In this document: one piece after another, positions 1-7,909 of the stretch
Numbering within the stretch: position 1 is the first letter of the stretch
How the letters are laid out: every line of letters begins with the position of its first letter
Assembly: GCF_000964085.1 (NCBI RefSeq)
Contig: NZ_JZRB01000046.1
Coordinates: forward strand, 35,061 to 99,060
Length of the DNA: 64,000 nt
DNA from: Luteibacter yeojuensis
GTDB taxonomy: Bacteria; Pseudomonadota; Gammaproteobacteria; Xanthomonadales; Rhodanobacteraceae
Direction: 5' to 3'
The notes under the pieces: generated by a model
What the model was told of the DNA's origin: nothing
Database searches by the model: none
The model's input: the letters and a program-made list of their open reading frames with translations, nothing else
Program-made: the position numbers and the translations under genes

Positions 1-20
1 TCGATGGGCCACTGGCTCAT
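1..20 (-). CDS. 5' end of the next polyene-operon gene (partial)
   Basis: An ATG at 20 overlaps the TGA stop of the thioesterase gene as ATGA, the same junction style used elsewhere in this operon. Only M-S-Q-W-P-I can be read before the window ends, so no product can be assigned. The call rests only on the overlap and on the continued operon context. Confidence 0.4.
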
Positions 21-460
21 GGTTCGCCGCTGGCGCGCGCGAGGCGGCGCTCCACGTCGTGGATGAAGACGGAAGGCGACACGAGTTGCATCTCGCCATC
101 GGCGAGGCGCACGGCCACCTGGATGGTACTGGCGCGGGTGAGCCGTTCGCCGCTGGCGGCGTCGCTCACGGTGTAATGGATCTTCAGGCGGTTTTCCCAC
201 TCCACCAGCTCGGCGCGCACGCGCAGGGCCTGGCCGAACCGGGCCGCGCGCACGTAGCGCAGCTGCAGGTCGATGATGGGCCAGGCGAAGCCGGTGGCCT
301 TCATGCGCACGTAGTTGTGGCCGACATCGTCGAGCAGGGCGCAACGCGCCACCTCGAGGTATTTGACGTAATGCCCATGCCACACTACTTCGAGCGAATC
401 GACGTCGAAGAAAGGCACGACCACGTCCATCTCGGCCGCAAGCACGCCCCTACCGCGCAT
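17..460 (-). CDS. acyl-CoA/ACP thioesterase, 4HBT hotdog family
   Basis: This is a single hotdog-fold thioesterase of about 148 residues, probably releasing or editing acyl chains in aryl-polyene/xanthomonadin synthesis. The diagnostic 4HBT block FFDVDSLEVVWHGHYVKY is present near the N-terminus; its Asp and the HGHYVKY segment form the usual active-site region of the 4-hydroxybenzoyl-CoA thioesterase family. I chose the ATG at 460 because it overlaps the TAG of the upstream dehydratase gene (450-452) and has a GGGGA stretch before it. An ATG at 430, beginning MDVVVPFF, is an equally plausible start giving 138 residues. It is the penultimate visible gene of the minus-strand operon. The longer frame running up to 580 is only a read-back into the neighbouring gene. 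Confidence 0.88.
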   Translation of the reverse strand: MRGRGVLAAEMDVVVPFFDVDSLEVVWHGHYVKYLEVARCALLDDVGHNYVRMKATGFAWPIIDLQLRYVRAARFGQALRVRAELVEWENRLKIHYTVSDAASGERLTRASTIQVAVRLADGEMQLVSPSVFIHDVERRLARASGEP

Positions 461-1664
461 GGACCGTCCCCGCCACGGTGCCGACGCGCAGGTGCGCGGA
501 CGAACAGGCCTTGTCGCCGACGCGGTAGGCGAAATGCAGGCGGCCGCGCGTGGTGTCGTGGCGGAGCGAAAGCGCGACACGATCGCCGGGGCGCAGCAGG
601 TGCTGGAACTTCAGCTGGTCCATGCCGTGGCAGGTCGTCGGCGTGCCGAAACGCGACGACGCGAACTCCAGCGCCCACGCGATCTGCAGCACGCCGGGCA
701 GCACGGGGGCATTGGGGAAGTGGTCCGAAAAGCAGGCGAGGTCGAGCGGCAGTTCGAGCGAAAGCACGTGCGTGCCGCCCTCGGTGCGCTCGGCGCGCAC
801 CGCGGCGATGCGTGGCAGCGGCGCCTGGAGGAGCAGGTCGATGCGGGCAGCCTCGGGCATCGTCTCGACGAAGCGCCACGCCAGCGGCGTGGCCAGCGCG
901 TCATCGCCCGCCGCGTGCTGGCCGAGCTCGGCGGTGACGCCGGCGCGGCCATGCCGCTGCAGGGCCAGCCGGCCGGAGGCGGTGAGTGCCACGACCATGC
1001 CGGGCGCGTTCTTGCCAGCGTTGCCGCCGCGCGCATCCTCGACCCACGGGTGCGAGGCCAGGCGCGCCGCGGCGGCGTTCATGGGCGCATGGCGGATGCG
1101 GCGGCGCATGCGCTGCCGGCACAGCCATTCCACGGCGAAGAGCGTGCCGAGAGCGACGTAAGCCAGCACGCCGTTGTAGAAGGTCCACCAGCTCAGCGGG
1201 CCCCAGGCGGCAAGCAGGGCGGAGCAGGTGCCGTTGATGGCGAAGAACGCCACCCACACCCACGTCACCTTGCGCGTGTAGGGCACCGCGGCCTGGGGCA
1301 GGTCCGGCTCGATGAGGCGCGCGAAGCGCTCGATCATCGGCGGCCCGAACTTCAGGCTCAGCGCAAAGGCGGCGAACATCAATGCGCAGATGAGGCTCGG
1401 ATACCAGCGCAGCAGGTGGTCATGGCCGCCGAACGCGAGGACGGTGCAGTAGGCAAGCGTCACGGCCAGCATCCACTTGCCCCCGGGCTGGCGCACCAGT
1501 GCGGGTGCGCGCACCAGCCACAGGCTGCCGAGGATGAGGCCGAAGACCGGTGCCGACACGTGGTCGCTGCCGAAGTAGACGATGAACGGGTACAGCACGC
1601 CCACGACCACGAGCAGCAGGTTGGCCAGCTTGCGCGAGTTGGATGCCGCCGCGGGCGTGGTCAT
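450..1664 (-). CDS. COG4648-type membrane protein fused to ApeI-like hotdog dehydratase, with an AMP-ligase stub between
   Basis: The 404-residue protein has three parts. Residues 1-185 contain five or six hydrophobic helices and resemble the COG4648 membrane protein found in aryl-polyene clusters. Residues about 185-290 contain HPWVEDAR and PLAWRFVETMP, which look like the C-terminal subdomain of the polyene AMP-ligase (acyl-CoA synthetase); the large adenylation domain and the usual catalytic-lysine GK motif are absent. Residues about 290-404 are a hotdog 3-hydroxyacyl-ACP dehydratase with the hallmark DHFPNAPVLPGVLQIAWA. Inference: the gene may have arisen by fusing a membrane-protein gene to a ligase-dehydratase gene with loss of the ligase core. 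The start at 1664 overlaps the upstream acyltransferase stop as ATGA. The dehydratase and membrane assignments are firm; the ligase-remnant reading is moderate. Confidence 0.82.
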   Translation of the reverse strand: MTTPAAASNSRKLANLLLVVVGVLYPFIVYFGSDHVSAPVFGLILGSLWLVRAPALVRQPGGKWMLAVTLAYCTVLAFGGHDHLLRWYPSLICALMFAAFALSLKFGPPMIERFARLIEPDLPQAAVPYTRKVTWVWVAFFAINGTCSALLAAWGPLSWWTFYNGVLAYVALGTLFAVEWLCRQRMRRRIRHAPMNAAAARLASHPWVEDARGGNAGKNAPGMVVALTASGRLALQRHGRAGVTAELGQHAAGDDALATPLAWRFVETMPEAARIDLLLQAPLPRIAAVRAERTEGGTHVLSLELPLDLACFSDHFPNAPVLPGVLQIAWALEFASSRFGTPTTCHGMDQLKFQHLLRPGDRVALSLRHDTTRGRLHFAYRVGDKACSSAHLRVGTVAGTVHAR

Positions 1665-2449
1665 GCCTGCAGTTCCTTCGCGTAAAGGCGATGGAGGTGT
1701 TCGTTGATGCGGCGCGACGCGATGGGCGCTGGCGCGTCGTCGCTGAAGCGGGCCACGTCGATGTCATCGCCCACGCGCAGGTGCATGTGCACGCGGCGGT
1801 CGGGGATGCGGTACCACGGCTCGGCCTTGGTGAGCGTCGTGGGCACGACCGTAACGAACACGGGCGTGATGACCTTCGCGCCACGCACGGCGATGGCGGC
1901 GGCACCGCGATGGAACACCGGTGATTCCCCCGGGGTGGTGCGCGTGCCTTCGGGGAAGATGATGAGCGTCTGGCCATCGCGCAGCACGTCGGCCGCGCGG
2001 TCGAGCATCTCGGCGCTGCCGTCGTTGCTGATGTACTGCGCGGTCCTGACGGGGCCGCGCATGAACGGGTTCTCCCACAGCTTGTGCTTCACGACGCAGT
2101 TGGCGTCGGGCACGTGGCCGAGGATGAACACCACGTCGATGAGCGAGGGGTGGTTCGCCACGATCATCTGGCCGGGGCGGCCGAGCTTCTCCAGTCCTTC
2201 GAACTGGTAGGTGAGCACGCCCGTGCGGGCCATGAACTGGGAGTGCATCCAGAACGCCCGGCCCACCGTGCGGCGCGCGCGGCGGCGGCGCACCTCCATG
2301 GGGGCCGGCCAGTGCATCACCACGGGGAGCACGAACGCGCGCAGCACCAGCCCGCCCAGGCCGAAGAAGGCGAAGGAGAGGGCGGTGAATACGAAGCGGC
2401 TGGCCCAGGCATCGGTGCGGCGCTTCGTCGTGGTGGCGGCGAGGTGCAT
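1661..2449 (-). CDS. PlsC-like lysophospholipid acyltransferase of the polyene cluster
   Basis: This 262-residue inner-membrane acyltransferase has the family HX4D motif as NHPSLID (His100, Asp105) and the second motif FPEGTR near residue 170. An N-terminal hydrophobic segment lies at about residues 18-45. Members of this family in aryl-polyene and xanthomonadin clusters are thought to attach the polyene chain to a lipid carrier, which fits the neighbouring glycosyltransferase and exporter. Its ATG lies 9 bases after the ketosynthase stop, and its own stop overlaps the next start as ATGA, so it is translated as part of the operon. General 1-acyl-glycerol-3-phosphate acyltransferase activity in housekeeping lipid synthesis is the alternative, but the location argues against it. 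Confidence 0.9.
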   Translation of the reverse strand: MHLAATTTKRRTDAWASRFVFTALSFAFFGLGGLVLRAFVLPVVMHWPAPMEVRRRRARRTVGRAFWMHSQFMARTGVLTYQFEGLEKLGRPGQMIVANHPSLIDVVFILGHVPDANCVVKHKLWENPFMRGPVRTAQYISNDGSAEMLDRAADVLRDGQTLIIFPEGTRTTPGESPVFHRGAAAIAVRGAKVITPVFVTVVPTTLTKAEPWYRIPDRRVHMHLRVGDDIDVARFSDDAPAPIASRRINEHLHRLYAKELQA

Positions 2450-2458
2450 GGTCGGTGG

Positions 2459-3697
2459 CTAGGCGTCGGTGGCGGCGTCGGGCTCATGGTAACGCCGGAT
2501 GACCAGCGCTGCGCAGCTTCCCCCGAAACCGAAGCTGTTGGACAGCACGGCGTCGGCGCGTGCCTCGCGGTCGGCGTCGAGCAGGGGCGCGTCGGCAAAG
2601 GCCTCGTCGAGCTGCCGCGGCGGCGCGCCGGCCAGCAGCACGCCGCGTTCGATCATGCCGATGGCCGCGATGGCGTCCAGCGCGCCGGCCGCGGCCGGGG
2701 CGTGGCCCACCAGGCCCTTGATGGACGACATCCACGGCACCGCGTGGCCGCGGTCGCCGAAGACGCGGCGCAGGGCCTCCCATTCGGCCAGATCGCCCTG
2801 CACCGTGGCGCAGGCGTGGGTGTTCACGTAATCGGGGATGACGCCGGCCAGGTCGATGGCCTGGTGCATGGCCTCGGCCATGCCGTCGGCGTTGGGGCTC
2901 ACCATGCCGTCCGGATCCGAGGCCGCGCCGTAGCCCGCCAGTTCCGCGAGGATGGTGGCGCCGCGGGCCAGGGCGTGGTCCAGCGATTCCAGTACCAGCA
3001 CGCCAGCGCCGCCGCCCAGGAGGAGGCCATCGCGGTCGGCATCGTACGGCGTGGAGACGCGGCTGCCGGCCACGCTGGTGGTCGAGAGGGCGTTCATCAC
3101 GTCGAAGCTCATGGAGGCCTTGTCGTGCAGTTCTTCGGCGCCGCCGCACACCACGATCTCCTGCCGGCCGAGCTGGATCAGCTCCATGGCCTGGCCGATG
3201 GCGTGGGTGGCGCTCGTGCAGGCCGAGCCCACGGTGAAGCTGCGGCCGCCGAAGCCGAACGCATGGACCAACGTCGCGGCCACGGCACTGCCCATGGTGC
3301 GGGTCGTGGTGAACGGCGAGATGCGGCCGTAGCCCTTCGCCTGGTAGGTGGCGAGGCCGGTTTCGTACTCGGAGAGCGCCGAGGCGGCGCCCATGACGAG
3401 GCCTACATCGCGCTCGCGGATGCGGGTGCCATCGAGCCCTGCCTCGGCGAGCGCTTCGCGGGCGGCGTGCCATGCGTACTCGGCGGCTTCGGGGAAATAG
3501 CGGCGTAGCTTGCGCGGCGGCGGTTCGAGGCCGTCCATGTCGGCAGGTGCGGCCACGCGGCAACGCATGCCCAGCGCCGCATAGCCCGGCATGTCGCGGA
3601 AGCCGTCGCGGCCTGCGCGCAGGCCCTCGAACAGGGCGTCGCGTCCCGCGCCCAGGCACGAGACGGCACCCATGCCGGTGACGACGACACGACGCAT
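2459..3697 (-). CDS. beta-ketoacyl-ACP synthase (second ketosynthase of the cluster)
   Basis: This is a 412-residue thiolase-fold ketosynthase of the FabB/FabF group. It carries the nucleophile in GSACTS (Cys160), the first histidine in NTHACATVQGD (His294), Lys327 and the second histidine in GLVGHAP (His332), so the Cys-His-His triad is complete. The normally invariant HGTAT context is altered to HACAT, which is unusual and may mark a specialised role. The start is the ATG at 3697, whose A is shared with the TGA of the upstream ketosynthase (TGATG). The longer upstream frame is a shadow of that gene. Two adjacent ketosynthases are expected for aryl-polyene chain building; here neither lacks the cysteine, so neither is an obvious chain-length factor. 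Confidence 0.93.
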   Translation of the reverse strand: MRRVVVTGMGAVSCLGAGRDALFEGLRAGRDGFRDMPGYAALGMRCRVAAPADMDGLEPPPRKLRRYFPEAAEYAWHAAREALAEAGLDGTRIRERDVGLVMGAASALSEYETGLATYQAKGYGRISPFTTTRTMGSAVAATLVHAFGFGGRSFTVGSACTSATHAIGQAMELIQLGRQEIVVCGGAEELHDKASMSFDVMNALSTTSVAGSRVSTPYDADRDGLLLGGGAGVLVLESLDHALARGATILAELAGYGAASDPDGMVSPNADGMAEAMHQAIDLAGVIPDYVNTHACATVQGDLAEWEALRRVFGDRGHAVPWMSSIKGLVGHAPAAAGALDAIAAIGMIERGVLLAGAPPRQLDEAFADAPLLDADREARADAVLSNSFGFGGSCAALVIRRYHEPDAATDA

Positions 3698-4938
3698 CAA
3701 GCGTGCGCCTTGAAGATCAGCGACGTGTTGATGCCGCCGAAGGCGAAGTTGTTGTTCATCACATGGCTGGTGCGGATATCGCGGCCCTCGCCCGTGACGT
3801 AGTCGAGCGCGGCGCATTCGGCGTCCGGCGCGTCGAGGTTGATCGTGGGCGCGAACCAGCCGTGCCGCATCATCTCGATGGCCCACCAGCTTTCCAGCGC
3901 GCCGCAGGCGCCAAGCGTGTGGCCCACGTAGCTCTTCATCGAGCTGATGGGCACGCCGCCGCCCAGCACGTCATGCGTGGCGTGGCTCTCGGCGACGTCG
4001 CCGCGGTCGGTGGCGGTGCCGTGTGCGCTGACATACCCGATGGCCGAGGGCTCCAGCGCCGCGTCGGCCAGCGCCATGCGCATGGCCGCGGCCATCGTTT
4101 CACGCGTGGGCTGCGTGATGTGCGCGCCGTCGGAGTTCGTGCCGAAGCCCACCACCTCCGCGTAGATGCGCGCGCCGCGCGCCACGGCGTGGTCGTAATC
4201 CTCGAGCACCAGTGTCACGGCGCCTTCGCCCACGACGAGGCCGTCGCGCTTGCCGTCGAACGGGCGCGGCGTGAGCGCGGGGGTGTCGTTGCGCGTGCTG
4301 GTGGCGAACAGCGTATCGAACACCGCGGCGCCGGGGCCGGAGAGTTCCTCGGCGCCACCGCACAGCATCAGCTTCTGCTTGCCCTGCTGGATGGCCTCGT
4401 AACCGTAGCCGATGGCCTGGCTGCCCGAGGTGCACGCGCTGCTGGTGGTGATGACGCGGCCCTTCAGGCCGAAGAACACGCCGACGTTCACCGCCGTGGT
4501 GTGCGCCATCATCTGGATGTAGCTGGTGGCCGTCACGCCCTGCATCGAGCCGGTTTCCAGCATGCGGCCGACGGTGCGCGCCGGCTCGATGCTGCCGCCC
4601 GACGAGCCATAGGCCACGCCCATGCGGCCATCGCGGATGCTTTCATCGTTGAGCAGGCCGGCGTCTGCCAGGGCGCGCTCGCTCGCCGCGGTGGCCAGCA
4701 GCGCCACGCGGCCCATCGAGCGCGTGTGCTTGCGCGACCAGTGCGCGGGCGGGGCGAAATCGTCGACGGGCACGCCGAGGCGGCCGTTCAGGGCGTCGAA
4801 GTAATCCCATTCGCCCATGCGGCGCACGGCATTGCGGAACTCGCGCAGGCGCGGTTCGATCGTGGCCCAGTCGTTGCCCAGCGGCGTGATGCCGCCCATG
4901 CCGGTGACGACGACGCGTTTCGGTGCCGTGGTGTTCAT
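3697..4938 (-). CDS. beta-ketoacyl-ACP synthase (first ketosynthase of the cluster)
   Basis: This 413-residue FabF-like ketosynthase probably performs the decarboxylative condensation with malonyl-ACP that extends the polyene chain. All catalytic residues are visible: Cys169 in SSACTS, His306 in SAHGTATDRGD, Lys335 and His340 in KSYVGHTLGA, plus the C-terminal NNNFAFGG. The chosen start (4938, MNTTAPKRVVV) overlaps the stop of the MMPL exporter as ATGA, matching the operon's junction pattern. The long open frame reaching 6309 runs through the exporter gene in another frame and is not part of this protein. Confidence 0.95.
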   Translation of the reverse strand: MNTTAPKRVVVTGMGGITPLGNDWATIEPRLREFRNAVRRMGEWDYFDALNGRLGVPVDDFAPPAHWSRKHTRSMGRVALLATAASERALADAGLLNDESIRDGRMGVAYGSSGGSIEPARTVGRMLETGSMQGVTATSYIQMMAHTTAVNVGVFFGLKGRVITTSSACTSGSQAIGYGYEAIQQGKQKLMLCGGAEELSGPGAAVFDTLFATSTRNDTPALTPRPFDGKRDGLVVGEGAVTLVLEDYDHAVARGARIYAEVVGFGTNSDGAHITQPTRETMAAAMRMALADAALEPSAIGYVSAHGTATDRGDVAESHATHDVLGGGVPISSMKSYVGHTLGACGALESWWAIEMMRHGWFAPTINLDAPDAECAALDYVTGEGRDIRTSHVMNNNFAFGGINTSLIFKAHA

Positions 4939-7298
4939 GCTTGCGGTCCCGCTGGCGAAGGTGCGCTCACCGGTGCGAGGAGGGCGGTGAAGCCAATGCC
5001 CAGCAGCAGGGTGAGCCCAAAATGTTGCAAGGCGGGCATCGTACTCAACGCGAGCAGCCCGAACGAGAGGAGGGCGGTGACGGCCGACAGCAGCACGCCC
5101 GCATAGGCGGCGCCCGGCGTATGCGCCGAATGGGGCTCGCCTTCGCGCAGGAAGACGGCGTAGTTGGCGCCGACGCCGAGCACGAGCATCAGTGCCATGA
5201 GGTGGAACAGTGTGAGCGGCTGGCCAAGGTAGCCCAGCGCCGCGACGCTGAAGACGATGCCGGCCAGCGGCGGCAGCAGCACGCGCAGCGCGCCCTTGCG
5301 GCCGTAGCGCCACGCGAACGCGGCGGCAACAAGCAGCATGGCCGCGCCCAGCCACACGCTGGCGAACCCGCGGTATTCGCCGAACAGCGTGGAGATGCTG
5401 GCGGGCTTGTCGATGACCGAGACGCCGGGCAGGCCTTCCGCCATGGCGCGCATGCGCGCCACGTCGACGTCGCCCTGCGGCACCACGATGCTGCCCTTGT
5501 CCATCCACAGGTACTGGAACGGCATGTACGCCGGCACGCGCTTCCAGTCGTCGAGGGTGAAAGGCTTGCCGGGGAACGATGCGATGTATTGATCGGCCGT
5601 GGCTTCCTTGAAACCGGCTGCCACCATGTGGGAGCGCGCTTGCGCGCGATCGGCGGTGCCGCAGGAGCCATCGCGCGCGAGCGCGCCCCCACAGAAAACG
5701 TGGGCGACGGCGGCCGCATTGGCCGCCTGGCGCTTTTGCGACGGCAGCATGCCGCTCACGCCGGTCCACGCGATGCCTTCGGCTTCGAGGCGGTCGGCTA
5801 GGGCTTCTTCGTGCTGGAGCACGGCTTCGGGCGTATCGCCTTCCACCAGCCAGAACTGGCTGCCGCCGCCGTAACCGGCGATGTCGCGGATCTGGTTGGT
5901 CTGCGCTTCGAGCGAGGCGGGCGGCGAAATGAGCAGGTGGATGTCGTCGTCGTGGCCCAGCTTCAGCCAGCCCGGGATGGCGGCGAGCACCAGCACGCCG
6001 ATGACGAGGAAAGCACGGCGGCCGGAGGCCACGCGCTGCCACGCCAGCGCGACGCGCACGAACGGCGTGGCCAGTGGGGCGTGGGCCGGTTTGCGCAGCA
6101 GCGCGGGCAGCAGCCAGAACACGCTGGCGCACGCGACGGCCATGCCGGCGATGGCGAACACCGCCATCTGGCGCAGGGCGGGGAAGGGTACGAGGGCGAG
6201 CAGGGCGTAGCCGAGCAGCGAGGTGGCCAGCGCGAGCAGCAGGGCGGGGCGCACCTGGCGCACGCCGCGCAGGGGCTCCCACGTGGGCCCCGCATTGGCG
6301 CGCGCGCACAGGTACTGGATGGAGTAATCCACCGCCTCGCCCAGCAGCGCCGCGCCGAACACCAGCGTGAGCAGGTGCAGCTGGCCGAAGACGAGGATGG
6401 TGGCCACGGTGGCGCCGACCACGCCCAGCGCTGTGGAGAGGAATGCGATGCCCAGCGGGCGCAGGGAGCGGAACACGAACAGCAGCAGGATCGCGATGCC
6501 GATGGTGGAGGTGATGCCCACCACGTGCGTGTCGCGCTCCGCGCCCGCGCGGGCGGAGGCGGCGTAGAAGATGGCCCCGGTACGCATCAGCTGCGTGCCG
6601 GGGTGCTTTGCGGTGACCTCATGCTCGGCGGCATCCAGCGCCGCCAGCGCGCGGCGCTGCACGCCATCGTCGTACGACGAGCCATCCAGCGTCGCCACCA
6701 CCAGCACGTAGCTGGTGTCGTCGCGGTGCGCGGTAAGCAGGTCGTCCTCGGGCACCAGCGTGGAGCGGTTCCACGGCTGGCGGTCGAGCCAGTGCTGCAG
6801 CCAGCCGAACGGGTCGTCGCCCAGCTTCGGGCCCACGGTGGCGCCGAAGGGTTCGTTGAGGCGGCGCTTCAGCGTATCGACGGCGTTGAAGCCGGGCGCC
6901 GACAGCGCATCGCGGTCGTCGCGGGTGAGGAGGTGGAAGCGGTAGGGCAGGAACGGATTGACCAGTTGTTCCATGTCGAACGGCGGCAGCTCGGCCAGCA
7001 CGTGCGCGAACACCTTGTCCTTGCCCAGCGCGGCGCCGAGGTCGCGCGCGGCGTCCTTCGCCGCATCGTCGTCCTTGTTCGCCACGAGCAGGATCATGCG
7101 ATCGCCGCTGGCGCGCGAGAGGCGCTCCACGGCATCTTCCGCCAGCGCGTTGCGCTCGGTGGCCGGCAGCATGGCCAGCAGGTCGGTCTGCAGCGGCGAG
7201 GCGCCCCGGCCAAACAGCAGCCACGCGCCCAGCGCGGACACGAGGAGCGACGCCGCGGCGAACAGCACCGCGCGGAGCGTCGTCGGCTGCGCCTTCAT
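4935..7298 (-). CDS. MMPL/RND-superfamily exporter of the polyene cluster
   Basis: This 787-residue inner-membrane transporter has the RND/MMPL duplicated layout. There is one N-terminal helix (about residues 8-25), a large periplasmic loop to about 245, a bundle of helices with the conserved GEAVDYSIQYL signature, then a second loop (about 450-610) and a second bundle containing GVGANYAVFL. Homologues in aryl-polyene clusters are proposed to move the polyene lipid toward the outer membrane. The start at 7298 overlaps the LolA-like stop as ATGA. Residues 536-558, in the second periplasmic loop, are encoded by a complete REP palindrome (5626-5693) read in frame, giving a stretch rich in Gly, Ala, Cys and Arg. 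This looks like a tolerated insertion; whether the protein remains functional cannot be told. Confidence 0.93.
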   Translation of the reverse strand: MKAQPTTLRAVLFAAASLLVSALGAWLLFGRGASPLQTDLLAMLPATERNALAEDAVERLSRASGDRMILLVANKDDDAAKDAARDLGAALGKDKVFAHVLAELPPFDMEQLVNPFLPYRFHLLTRDDRDALSAPGFNAVDTLKRRLNEPFGATVGPKLGDDPFGWLQHWLDRQPWNRSTLVPEDDLLTAHRDDTSYVLVVATLDGSSYDDGVQRRALAALDAAEHEVTAKHPGTQLMRTGAIFYAASARAGAERDTHVVGITSTIGIAILLLFVFRSLRPLGIAFLSTALGVVGATVATILVFGQLHLLTLVFGAALLGEAVDYSIQYLCARANAGPTWEPLRGVRQVRPALLLALATSLLGYALLALVPFPALRQMAVFAIAGMAVACASVFWLLPALLRKPAHAPLATPFVRVALAWQRVASGRRAFLVIGVLVLAAIPGWLKLGHDDDIHLLISPPASLEAQTNQIRDIAGYGGGSQFWLVEGDTPEAVLQHEEALADRLEAEGIAWTGVSGMLPSQKRQAANAAAVAHVFCGGALARDGSCGTADRAQARSHMVAAGFKEATADQYIASFPGKPFTLDDWKRVPAYMPFQYLWMDKGSIVVPQGDVDVARMRAMAEGLPGVSVIDKPASISTLFGEYRGFASVWLGAAMLLVAAAFAWRYGRKGALRVLLPPLAGIVFSVAALGYLGQPLTLFHLMALMLVLGVGANYAVFLREGEPHSAHTPGAAYAGVLLSAVTALLSFGLLALSTMPALQHFGLTLLLGIGFTALLAPVSAPSPAGPQA
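5626..5693. repeat. REP palindrome inside the MMPL coding sequence
   Basis: Two inverted REP units (GTGGGAGCGCGCTTGCGCGC and a diverged complement ending in GCGCCCCCACAG) face each other across a spacer of about 20 bases. The same motif is intergenic elsewhere in the window. Here it is read through in frame by the exporter gene (residues 536-558). Confidence 0.85.
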
Positions 7299-7909
7299 TT
7301 GACGCCGAGCACCTGGCTTTCCTGCGCCGTGAGCGTGCCGGCGTCGCGCGTGCTGGCGAAGCGGATGGCGGTGGTCTCGCCGCTGGCGAGGTTCACGTCG
7401 ATGGACTGCAGGAACGCATCGCCCTTCAGCGTGATGCCGGCCAGGACGCGCGCCACGCGGGCCTGCTTCGGCACGAAATGCAGCGTCCACGCATCGACCG
7501 TGCCCTCGGCCGTGATGGTGAACTGGCGCGAGGCTTCATCGGCCTTGCCCGCGAGCATGCCCTGCAGCATGCCGGAGACCTGGCTCACGCCACGGTTGCC
7601 GTCGCGCACGCGCTCGAGCTTGCCCTGCGCGTTGAGGCGGCGGGCATCGCCCGAGGTGAGCACGAGCGTGTCGTCGAACGGCTCGCGGGTATGCCACACC
7701 ATGCCCTTGCCCACGACGAAGAGCAGGTCGCCCTTGCTCACCTGCGGCTCGGCCAGGTCAGGGTTGGTGCGGCTCTGGGTGAACTCGGCCCGCACCTGCT
7801 GGTGCTTGCCCAGGTGGGCCAGCACGTCGTCGACCAGCGGGGGCGTCTGCGCATGGGCGGTGAGGCTGGCGCAGCAGAGCAGGGCGAACAGGGCGATCAG
7901 GCGACGCAT
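7295..7909 (-). CDS. LolA-like outer-membrane lipoprotein carrier protein, polyene cluster type
   Basis: This 204-residue periplasmic protein starts with a clear signal peptide (MRRLIALFALL to about residue 20, ending AHA). The body resembles the LolA fold: an early QVRAEFTQSR segment and later GKGMVWHTREPF, the region that in LolA lines the lipid-binding cavity. In aryl-polyene clusters such proteins are taken to shuttle the lipidated product across the periplasm. It sits between the glycosyltransferase (TGATG overlap at 7909) and the MMPL exporter (ATGA overlap). The housekeeping LolA is a separate function and is not implied. Confidence 0.88.
   Translation of the reverse strand: MRRLIALFALLCCASLTAHAQTPPLVDDVLAHLGKHQQVRAEFTQSRTNPDLAEPQVSKGDLLFVVGKGMVWHTREPFDDTLVLTSGDARRLNAQGKLERVRDGNRGVSQVSGMLQGMLAGKADEASRQFTITAEGTVDAWTLHFVPKQARVARVLAGITLKGDAFLQSIDVNLASGETTAIRFASTRDAGTLTAQESQVLGVK

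Noticed and set aside
4939..6309. Extension of the first ketosynthase frame into a much longer protein
   Set aside because: The extra residues are an Arg/Pro/Ala-rich shadow of the MMPL exporter. The ketosynthase homology begins at 4938 with an operon-style overlap.
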